A DNA stretch of 18,203 bases, taken from assembly GCA_029258695.1 (NCBI GenBank), contig JARIBR010000215.1:1-18203 (forward strand). Reading direction: 5' to 3'. Under the pieces are notes generated by a model. The model ran no database searches. It saw only the letters and a list, made by a program, of their open reading frames with translations, and had not been told where the DNA came from. The stretch comes from Quadrisphaera sp. (GTDB lineage Bacteria > Actinomycetota > Actinomycetes > Actinomycetales > Quadrisphaeraceae). This document shows positions 5,792-11,374 of this stretch, one piece after another. Both the position numbers and the translations under genes were made by a program. The first letter of the stretch is position 1; every line of letters begins with the position of its first letter.

Positions 5792-7113
5792 AACCGGTCG
5801 AGGACGCGGACCCCGAAGCGCAGCGCGTCGGTGGGCACGCGCTCGTCCACGCCGTGGAACATCCCGGCGAAGTCCAGGCCCGCGGGCAGGCGCAGCGGGG
5901 CGAAGCCGTAGCCGGGGATCCCCAGCTGGGAGAAGGACTTGTTGTCGGTGCCTCCCGAGAGGCAGTACGGCAGCATCCGTGCTCCCGGGTCCTCGGCCAG
6001 CAGCGCGTCCCTCATGCGGTCCACCAGCGGCACGGCGTAGTCAGTCTCCAGCGCCACGTCGCGGTGGAGGGTCTCGACGTCGACGCCCTCACCGGCGAGC
6101 CCGCGCAGCGTCGCCATCATCGACTCCTCGTGGCCGGGGAGGAAGCGGGCGTCCACCAGCGCGGAGGCGGTCCCGGGGATGACGTTGTGCTTGTACCCCG
6201 CCTCGAGCACCGTGGGGTTGGCGGAGTCGCGCAGCGTCGCCCCCACCCAGCGCGCCGTGGTGCCCAGCGTGGTGAGCAGCGCGTCGGGGTCGGTGTGGTC
6301 GAGCTCGGCGCCGATGACGTCCTCCACGCCGTCCAGGAAGGCGCGGACCGTCGGCGTCAGCTCGATCGGCCAGTCGTGAGCGCCCACCCGCGCGACCGCC
6401 TGGCACAGGCGGGTCACGGCGTTGTCGTCGTTGACCTGGCTGCCGTGCCCGGCCCGTCCGTGGGCGACCATCCGCAGCCAGGCGATGCCCTTCTCCGCGG
6501 TCTGGAGCAGGTAGCAGCGCTGCCCACCCAGGTCGATGGAGAAGCCGCCCACCTCGGAGACCGCGGCGGTCACGCCCTCGAAGAGGTCGCGGCGGTGGTC
6601 CACGAGGTGGTGGGCCCCGAAGACCCCGCCGGCCTCCTCGTCGGCCATGAACGCGAAGACCAGGTCCCGAGGGGGTTTGGCGCCCGTGCGGGCCATGTCG
6701 CGGGCCAGCGCGAGGAGCATCGCGTCCATGTCCTTCATGTCCACCGCGCCGCGGCCCCACAGGCACCCGTCGCGCTCCTCGCCGGCGAAGGGGTCCACCG
6801 ACCAGTCGTCGGCGCGGGCGGGCACCACGTCGAGGTGGCCGTGCAGCAGCAGGGCGCCGCGCTCGGCGGTCCCGGCCTCCTCACCCTCGATGCGGAAGAC
6901 CACGGAGGCCCGACGCTCGCGGGACTCGATCAGCTCGCCGGCGATGCCGACCTCGTCGAGCAGGCCCATGACGTGCTCCGCGGCCTCGCGCTCCCCGGGG
7001 CCGGAGCCGTCGCCGTAGTTGGTGGAGTCGATCCGGATGAGGTCGCGGCACAGGTCCACCACCTCGTCCTGCGCGGCGGTCGAGGGGTGGCGGGCGGCGG
7101 ACTCCGGCGTCAT
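5776..7113 (-). CDS. M20 family metallopeptidase/amidohydrolase
   Basis: A 445-residue two-zinc hydrolase of the M20/M25/M40 group (ArgE/DapE/carboxypeptidase G2-like), presumably cytosolic, which cuts a peptide or N-acyl bond in a small substrate. The metal and catalytic residues are present: HGHLDVVPA (His93 ligand, Asp95), GRGAVDMKD (Asp125, bridging), MADEEAGG (Glu159 base, Glu160 ligand), the dimerisation-domain GRAGHGSQ, SGGTDNKSF, and the final ligand in MFHGVDERV (His420). Length is normal. The ATG at 7113 is chosen: homology starts soon after, and TAGCCT lies 7 nt upstream with no Shine-Dalgarno sequence, so the mRNA is probably leaderless. An upstream extension to 7308 would run through repeat-rich non-coding DNA. 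The exact substrate cannot be told, since M20 members with this layout act on dipeptides, acyl-amino acids and others. Confidence 0.93.
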   Translation of the reverse strand: MTPESAARHPSTAAQDEVVDLCRDLIRIDSTNYGDGSGPGEREAAEHVMGLLDEVGIAGELIESRERRASVVFRIEGEEAGTAERGALLLHGHLDVVPARADDWSVDPFAGEERDGCLWGRGAVDMKDMDAMLLALARDMARTGAKPPRDLVFAFMADEEAGGVFGAHHLVDHRRDLFEGVTAAVSEVGGFSIDLGGQRCYLLQTAEKGIAWLRMVAHGRAGHGSQVNDDNAVTRLCQAVARVGAHDWPIELTPTVRAFLDGVEDVIGAELDHTDPDALLTTLGTTARWVGATLRDSANPTVLEAGYKHNVIPGTASALVDARFLPGHEESMMATLRGLAGEGVDVETLHRDVALETDYAVPLVDRMRDALLAEDPGARMLPYCLSGGTDNKSFSQLGIPGYGFAPLRLPAGLDFAGMFHGVDERVPTDALRFGVRVLDRFIASA

Positions 7114-7120
7114 GGTCGCC

Positions 7121-7126
7121 AGGCTA
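7121..7126 (-). promoter_or_regulatory. Putative -10 box (TAGCCT) of the M20 gene
   Basis: TAGCCT on the minus strand (7126-7121) fits TAnnnT and ends 7 nt before the ATG at 7113, which places the transcript start on the start codon. No -35 match was seen. Confidence 0.5.
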
Positions 7127-7196
7127 CGGGTGAGGCCGACCCGCGGTGCCCGGCCGCGGCCCTCCTGTCCCGCGTCGGGTCCGGCCCCGCCGCGGG

Positions 7197-7238
7197 CGGC
7201 CCGGCGCAGCCACGGACGGCCCGGCGCAGCCACGGACG
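7197..7238. repeat. Tandem duplication of a 20-bp unit
   Basis: Bases 7197-7216 and 7217-7236 are identical, and the first two bases of a third unit (7237-7238) also match. The unit contains CGCAGCCACGGA. The end of each copy (CCACGGACG) is complementary to 7290-7298, so either copy could pair with the right arm of the inverted repeat that follows. Confidence 0.9.
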
Positions 7239-7298
7239 TGCAGCGGACGAGCACCGAGCGGCGTGGCGCGCTGAGGGGCTGCTCGTGCACGTCCGTGG
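7230..7298. repeat. Long inverted repeat (19 bp paired, one bulge)
   Basis: The left arm is CCACGGACGTGC (7230-7241) plus ACGAGCA (7247-7253), separated by a 5-nt bulge (7242-7246). The right arm is TGCTCGT (7280-7286) directly followed by GCACGTCCGTGG (7287-7298). All 19 positions pair perfectly, with a 26-nt loop. There is no T tract after it. Confidence 0.85.
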
Positions 7299-7316
7299 GC
7301 GCGCCCACGAGCAGCC
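7277..7316. repeat. Second inverted repeat, 11-bp arms, sharing its left arm with the first
   Basis: GGCTGCTCGTG (7277-7287) and CACGAGCAGCC (7306-7316) are exact reverse complements. The left arm overlaps the right arm of the 7230-7298 repeat, so the two hairpins cannot form at once in the same RNA. A 16-bp perfect palindrome (CGTGGGCGCGCCCACG, 7294-7309) lies between and across them. Confidence 0.85.
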
Positions 7317-7349
7317 GTGCGCCAGGACCCGGGCCGCGTCCCCGTCACC

Positions 7350-7365
7350 GCGCCCGCGAGGGCGC
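7350..7365. repeat. Short hairpin with GCGA (GNRA-type) loop
   Basis: GCGCCC (7350-7355) and GGGCGC (7360-7365) enclose the loop GCGA, a GNRA tetraloop on the plus strand. A 6-bp all-GC stem with such a loop is stable as RNA, but in DNA this rich in GC it could arise by chance. Confidence 0.5.
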
Positions 7366-7388
7366 CGGGAGCGGTGAGGCGAGGCGTG

Positions 7389-7394
7389 TAGTGT
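7389..7394 (+). promoter_or_regulatory. Putative -10 box (TAGTGT) for tRNA-Leu
   Basis: TAGTGT fits TAnnnT. Transcription would start near 7401, giving about 36 nt of 5' leader before the mature tRNA. No clear -35 box is visible. Confidence 0.4.
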
Positions 7395-7436
7395 CGTGCG
7401 TGCTGCGCAGCGCTCACGGGCGCCCGCGCACCACCG

Positions 7437-7521
7437 GTCCGGGTGGCGGAATAGGCAGACGCGCTAGCTTGAGGTGCTAGTCCTCGTATAGAGGGTGGGG
7501 GTTCAAGTCCCCCTCCGGACA
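7437..7521 (+). tRNA. tRNA-Leu, anticodon GAG
   Basis: The 85-nt sequence folds into a full cloverleaf. The acceptor stem pairs GTCCGGG with TCCGGAC (last pair G-T), with A as discriminator base. The D region is TGGCGGAATAGGCAGACGC. The anticodon stem CTAGC/GCTAG encloses TTGAGGT, giving anticodon GAG, which reads CUC and CUU. A long variable arm (TCCTCGTATAGAGGG) marks a class II tRNA, as expected for Leu. The T arm is GGGGG-TTCAAGT-CCCCC. The terminal CCA is not encoded (the next bases are CCG), so it must be added after transcription. Confidence 0.97.
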
Positions 7522-7557
7522 CCGATCCACGACGACCGTCCCCCGCCTCCCGGTGGC

Positions 7558-7845
7558 TCAGCCCTCCGTGAAGGTCAGGCAGTGCGCGGTGTCGGTGCCC
7601 GACCCGATGGAGACCTCCTGCGCGGCGCACGCCCCGTTGCCGTTGAACGTGCAGGTGGTGCGCTGGCAGGCGCCCACCGTCGCGAGCACGCTCGGGAGCC
7701 GACCGTCGAACGTCGTGGGGAAGAACGTCGCGCAGTCGCCGTTCGCGCTGTCGATGGTGACCGCCGCCGCGTGGCAGCCGTCGTGGTTGTAGGCGCAGGA
7801 CGTCGCGGTGCACTCGGCGACGCGGGGCAGGTCCATGACGGTCAC
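7558..7845 (-). CDS. DUF1540 domain protein with two cysteine repeats
   Basis: A 95-residue protein made of two similar halves. Each has four cysteines in a C-x4-C-x(6-7)-C-x(13-15)-C layout: first CTATSCAYNHDGC and a Cys after IDSANGD, then CQRTTCTFNGNGAC and a Cys before LTF. This matches DUF1540, a small Cys-rich domain of unknown function that may bind metal. There is no signal peptide, so the protein should be cytosolic. I set the start at the GTG at 7845: GAGGAG (7859-7854) lies 8 nt before it, whereas a GTG at 7854 overlaps that Shine-Dalgarno sequence. An ATG at 7836 is another option. It stands 36 bp from the tRNA-Leu gene (converging on it) and downstream of gcdH on the same strand, from which hairpin 7892-7907 may separate it. 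Confidence 0.85.
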   Translation of the reverse strand: MTVMDLPRVAECTATSCAYNHDGCHAAAVTIDSANGDCATFFPTTFDGRLPSVLATVGACQRTTCTFNGNGACAAQEVSIGSGTDTAHCLTFTEG

Positions 7846-7891
7846 GATGATCACTCCTCATAGCGGTGCGTGCTGCTGTCGAGGAGAGGGT

Positions 7892-7907
7892 GCCCCCGGG
7901 AGGGGGC
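7892..7907. terminator. GC hairpin between gcdH and the DUF1540 gene
   Basis: GCCCCC (7892-7897) and GGGGGC (7902-7907) enclose a 4-nt loop. It lies about 80 bp after the gcdH stop on the minus strand and about 45 bp before the DUF1540 start. No T tract follows. It may end the CoA-transferase/gcdH transcript. Confidence 0.35.
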
Positions 7908-7984
7908 CGGCCGCCAGCGTGCTCAGGCTGGCCTCAATCGCTGCGGCGCGGCGACGCAATCGACCCAGGTCAGGCAACCCTGCG

Positions 7985-9211
7985 TCAGGAGAACGCCGGG
8001 ATGCCCGTGATGGAGCGCCCCATGACCAGGGTGTGCACCTCGTCGGTGCCCTCGTAGGTGCGCACCGACTCGAGGTTCTCGCCGTGGCGCATCGGCGAGT
8101 GGTCCAGCGTCACGCCGTTGCCGCCGAGGACCGTGCGCGCACTGCGGCACACCGCGATCGCGGAGCGCACGTTGTTGAGCTTGCCGAAGGAGATCTGCTC
8201 GGGCGCCAGGCGCCCCGCGTCCTTGAGCCGGCCGGTGCGCTCGGCCACCAGCACGCCCTTCTGGATCTCCAGGACCATCTCGACGAGCTTGGCCTGGGTG
8301 AGCTGGAAGCTGGCGATGGGGGTGTCGAACTGCCGGCGCTCCAACGAGTACCGCAGGGCGGCCTCGTAGGAGTCCCTGGCGGCGCCCATCGCTCCCCACA
8401 GGATCCCGTAGCGCGCCTCGTTCAAGCACGAGAACGGCCCGCGCAGACCCTTGGCGCCGGGCAGGAGCGCGCCGGCGTCGAGCGCCACGTCCTCGAAGGT
8501 GATGTCGCACTGGATGGAGGCGCGCATCGACAGCTTCCCGGTGATGGGGGTGGCGGTGAACCCCGGCGCGCTCGTCGGCACGAGGAAGCCGCGGATCCCG
8601 TCGTCGGTGCCTGCCCAGACCACGGCCACGTCGGCGATGGACGCCAGCCCGATCCACCGCTTGGAGCCGTTGAGCACCCACCCGTCACCCGAGCGCACCG
8701 CACGGGTCGCCATGGACGCGGGGTCGCTGCCGGCGCCGGGCTCGGTGAGGCCGAAGCAGCCGACGAGCTCGCCGGCGGCCATGCCCGGGAGCCACGCCTG
8801 CTTCTGCTCCTCGGTGCCGAACTTGTGGATGGCGCTCATCGCCAGCGAGCCCTGCACCGAGACGAAGGTGCGCAACCCGGAGTCGCCGGCCTCCAGCTCC
8901 ATCGCTGCGAGCCCGTACTCCACCGCGCTGCGCCCCGCGCAGCCGTAGCCCTGCAGGTGCATGCCCAGCAGGCCCTGGGCGCCCATCTCCTGGATGATCT
9001 CGACCGGGAAGTGCGCGCGCTAGTACCAGTCGGCGATGAAGGGGCGGATGCGCTCGTCGACGAACTCCCGCACGCTCGCGCGCAGCGCCAGCTCCTCGGC
9101 GCTGAACAGGGAGTCGAGGTCGAGGTAGTCGACGGCGCGCTCCGGCAGGGGCTGCGACTCTCCCAGCGGCGGAGCCGGCGCGTCGATCTCGGTGACGGCG
9201 GGGTCGGTCAT
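7985..9211 (-). pseudogene. gcdH: Glutaryl-CoA dehydrogenase gene interrupted by one in-frame TAG codon
   Basis: This acyl-CoA dehydrogenase family flavoenzyme oxidises and decarboxylates glutaryl-CoA to crotonyl-CoA. The start is ATG at 9211 with GAGGAGGA 6 nt upstream. Sixty-three codons lead to TAG at 9022-9020, and the same frame then continues without a gap for 344 more codons. The text around the stop reads FIADWY-stop-RAHFPVEII, where relatives usually have Glu, so GAG-to-TAG is the simplest change. The rest is very close in pattern to human GCDH: KGYGCAG-like QGYGCAG, GCFGLTEPGAGSDP, LNGSKRWI, CLNEARYGI, MLGGNG-like VLGGNG, and RTYEGTDE with the catalytic base Glu387 (Glu370 in human). 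Apart from the stop it looks intact. It overlaps the CoA-transferase stop by 4 bp (ATGA). It is a pseudogene, a sequencing error or a read-through gene; the first ATG after the stop (8986) would lack 75 residues. Confidence 0.85.
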
Positions 9212-10407
9212 GGCGGGTCCTCCTCGGGGTGGCCGGCGCCCGTGGTGGGCCGGCGGGGTGCGAGCAGCTCGTCGCGCAGCTCGTCGGTGTGCTCCCCGAG
9301 CCGCGGCGGGGGGCGGTGGTAGGCGGGCGGGCCCGAGGACAGGCGGATGGGATCGGCCACGACGTCGACGGCGCGCTCACCCTCGCCCACGGTGACCCGG
9401 CCCCCCACGCCGAGCTCCTCGGCGAGGGCGAAGGCCGCCGGCACGTCGTTGACGGGCCCGCACGGCACCCCCAGCGGGGTCAGCGCCGTGAACCACTCCC
9501 CCGCGGTCCTCGCGCTCAGGCGGGCGGTGAGCAGCGCGGCGAGCTCGTCGACGTGCGCGACGCGGTCGGTGTTCGTGGCGAACCGGGGGTCGCGGGCGAG
9601 GCCGGGCAGGTCCAGACCGCGGCAGAGGGCGGCGAACTGCGCGTCGTTGCCCACCGCGAGCGCCAGGGGCCGGTCCGCGGCGGGCAGGACCTCGTAGGGG
9701 GCGATGGAGGGGTGGCGGTGGCCCATCGCCGCGGGCACCTGGCCGGCCGCGGTGTACGCGACGCCCTGGTTGACCAGGCTGGAGAGCAGCGTGGAGAGCA
9801 GGTCCACCTCCACCCGCTGCCCCTCTCCGGTGCGCTCGCGCTCGCGCAGGGCGGCGAGGACGCCCACGACGAGGTGCACGCCGGTGAGCACGTCGACCAG
9901 CGCCACCCCGGCCTTCGTCGGGTGCTCGGCGTCCGGGCCGGTGATGCTCATGAGTCCCCCGACGGCCTGGACGAGCAGGTCGTAGCCGGGCAGCGCGGCG
10001 CCCGCGCCGGCGCCGAAGCCCGTCACCGAGCCGTAGACCACGCGGGGGTTGACCTCGCGCACCGCCTCCCAGCCCAGGCCGTGGCGCTCCATGGTCCCGG
10101 GGCGGAAGTTCTCCAGCAGCACGTCGGCGCGCCGCACGAGCGCGTCGACCACCTCACGGTCGTCGGGGTCGGCGAGGTCGGCGACGAGGGAGCGCTTCCC
10201 GCGGTTGACCGAGAGGAAGTACGTGGCCTGGTCACCGGCGAACGGCGGTCCCCAGGACCGGGTCTCGTCGCCGGTGCCCGGGCGCTCGACCTTCACGACG
10301 TCGGCGCCGAGGTCGGCGAGGAGCATCGAGGCGTAGGGAGCGGCGAGCACCCGGCTGAAGTCGGCGACCAGCACGCCCTCCAGCGGTGACGTGACTGCCC
10401 CGTCCAC
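9208..10407 (-). CDS. CaiB/BaiF family (class III) CoA-transferase, probably glutarate CoA-transferase
   Basis: A 399-residue cytosolic enzyme that moves CoA between carboxylic acids. It begins with the family pattern PLEGVLVADFSRVLAAPYASMLLADLGADVVKVERPGTGDETR, followed by the nucleotide-fold segment YFLSVNRGKRSLVADL and NFRPGTMERHGLGWE. The catalytic aspartate is Asp143 in PGYDLLVQA. The C-terminal part has LGVPCGPVNDVPAAF and PPRLGEHTDEL, also typical. The start is GTG at 10407, with GGGAGAGG just upstream. Its TGA overlaps the ATG of the gcdH gene, so the two are coupled. That pairing makes succinyl-CoA:glutarate CoA-transferase the likeliest role, which would supply glutaryl-CoA to GcdH. 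The substrate is inferred from the neighbour only; oxalate, carnitine and other acids are used elsewhere in the family. Confidence 0.9.
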   Translation of the reverse strand: MDGAVTSPLEGVLVADFSRVLAAPYASMLLADLGADVVKVERPGTGDETRSWGPPFAGDQATYFLSVNRGKRSLVADLADPDDREVVDALVRRADVLLENFRPGTMERHGLGWEAVREVNPRVVYGSVTGFGAGAGAALPGYDLLVQAVGGLMSITGPDAEHPTKAGVALVDVLTGVHLVVGVLAALRERERTGEGQRVEVDLLSTLLSSLVNQGVAYTAAGQVPAAMGHRHPSIAPYEVLPAADRPLALAVGNDAQFAALCRGLDLPGLARDPRFATNTDRVAHVDELAALLTARLSARTAGEWFTALTPLGVPCGPVNDVPAAFALAEELGVGGRVTVGEGERAVDVVADPIRLSSGPPAYHRPPPRLGEHTDELRDELLAPRRPTTGAGHPEEDPP

Positions 10408-10565
10408 CGGTGACCTCTCCCTCTGCGGAAAGTGCTATGACACCACACCACCGCCGCCGCCGCAGCGGCGCGAGCGCCCGGGGGCGACGACGTACCGTCG
10501 GGGGCGACCCTCGGAGGCCGACGTCCTCGTCGCCCGCCGCGAGCGCCGACCCCCTGGAGCCCCCC
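10408..10565. promoter_or_regulatory. Divergent intergenic region between CoA-transferase and PIG-L genes
   Basis: This 158-bp gap separates two diverging genes and must hold both promoters. On the plus strand TGC-TATGAC (10433-10441) resembles an extended -10 box and would leave a leader of about 120 nt before the PIG-L gene. On the minus strand I see only the GGGAGAGG Shine-Dalgarno sequence and no convincing -10 box. Confidence 0.4.
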
Positions 10566-11297
10566 GTGCCCGACCCCCTCGCCGACGCGGACGTCGAGCG
10601 CGTCCTCGTCGTGGTGGCCCACCCGGACGACGCCGACTTCGGCGCCGCCGGCACCGTGACCTCCTGGACCGACGCCGGCATCGCCGTGACCTACCTGCTG
10701 TGCACCTACGGCGACCAGGGCGGGTTCGACGACACCCCGCGCGAGCAGGTCCCGGGCATCCGCGAGGCCGAGCAGCGGGCGGCCGCCGCGCACGTGGGCG
10801 TCGACGACGTCCGTTTCCTCCAGGGCTACTCCGACGGCTCCCTCGACCCCGACCGCGCGCTGCAGCGCGACATCTGCGCGGTGGTGCGCCGGGTGCGTCC
10901 GCAGCGGGTGCTGATGCAGAGCCCGGAGCGGTGGTGGGACCGCATCGGCGCCAGCCACCCCGACCACCTCGCCGCCGGGGAGGCCACGATCCGTGCCCTG
11001 TACCCGGCCGCCCGCAACCCGTTCGCCTTCCCCGAGCTGCTCGCCGAGCACGGCCTCGAGCCGTGGACGGTGGCGGAGGCGTGGCTGATGGCCGACGAGC
11101 GGGCGGACCACCGCGTCGACATCACCGCGACGTTCCCCCGCAAGCTCGACGCGCTGCGCGCCCACGCGAGCCAGACCGCCCACCTGGGGGACGCCCTCGA
11201 GGAGCGGTTGCGGTCGTGGGGCGCGCGCGTGGCGCAGGACGCGGGGTGGGCTCCGGGCCGCCTGGCGGAGGTCTTCCGGGTGGTCGACCTCGCCTGA
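10566..11297 (+). CDS. PIG-L family N-acetylglucosaminyl-type deacetylase (LmbE-like)
   Basis: A 243-residue zinc deacetylase of the PIG-L/LmbE superfamily, which removes acetyl groups from GlcNAc-containing small molecules. The active-site motif is AHPDDADFG (His19 and Asp22 as zinc ligands, Asp21 as base). The third ligand lies in ASHPDHLAAGEA (His131/His134). The motif FLQGYSDGSL and the MQSPERWWDRIGASHPDH block are typical of an actinobacterial subgroup shorter than MshB and Mca, so I do not assign a mycothiol role. There is no signal peptide. The start GTG at 10566 has GGAG 6 nt upstream; an upstream in-frame extension to 10410 is Arg-rich, low-complexity and unlikely to be coding. It is followed after 77 bp by the glutamate dehydrogenase gene on the same strand. 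The substrate is unknown. Confidence 0.88.
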   Translation: MPDPLADADVERVLVVVAHPDDADFGAAGTVTSWTDAGIAVTYLLCTYGDQGGFDDTPREQVPGIREAEQRAAAAHVGVDDVRFLQGYSDGSLDPDRALQRDICAVVRRVRPQRVLMQSPERWWDRIGASHPDHLAAGEATIRALYPAARNPFAFPELLAEHGLEPWTVAEAWLMADERADHRVDITATFPRKLDALRAHASQTAHLGDALEERLRSWGARVAQDAGWAPGRLAEVFRVVDLA

Positions 11298-11302
11298 GAC
11301 CC

Positions 11303-11328
11303 CGGCGGGGGGTGTCGGCGCCCCGCCG
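11303..11328 (+). terminator. GC hairpin between the PIG-L and glutamate dehydrogenase genes
   Basis: CGGCGGGG (11303-11310) pairs perfectly with CCCCGCCG (11321-11328) around a 10-nt loop, 6 bp after the PIG-L stop. There is no T run. It could end the PIG-L transcript or act as an attenuator in the glutamate dehydrogenase leader. Confidence 0.45.
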
Positions 11329-11374
11329 CCCGCGTGACCTGGAAGGATGGCCGGCGACGACAGGGAGGTCGCAC

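Larger units (their letters stand above)
7127..7388. other. Non-coding, repeat-rich stretch between the M20 gene and tRNA-Leu
   Basis: Long open frames cross this stretch in several phases, but none has family similarity I recognise, and they run through inverted and tandem repeats. I therefore treat it as non-coding. It holds a 20-bp tandem duplication (7197-7238), two overlapping large inverted repeats (7230-7316) and a hairpin with a GCGA loop (7350-7365), listed separately. Together these suggest a structured RNA, a dispersed repeat element or a processing/termination region. Confidence 0.6.

Noticed and set aside
7197..7238. Possible start of a CRISPR array
   Set aside because: There are only two directly adjacent 20-bp copies with no spacers, and no cas genes are nearby.
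5647..7377. Long plus-strand open frame across the M20 gene and the repeat region
   Set aside because: It is antisense to a gene with all M20 metal ligands, and its product shows only Gly/Val/His/Gln-rich low-complexity sequence.
7124..7861. Minus-strand open frame through the repeat region, tRNA-Leu and DUF1540 gene
   Set aside because: It crosses a tRNA gene and inverted repeats, and overlaps the DUF1540 gene in another frame. The product is Arg/His-rich without motifs.
7808..9322. Long plus-strand open frame opposite gcdH
   Set aside because: It is an antisense shadow of the dehydrogenase, whose minus-strand motifs match human GCDH closely. The product has no recognisable family.
10391..11374. 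Upstream in-frame extension of the glutamate dehydrogenase frame
   Set aside because: It overlaps the well-supported PIG-L gene in another frame and is Arg/Pro-rich. The ATG at 11375 has a good Shine-Dalgarno sequence and family similarity begins after it.
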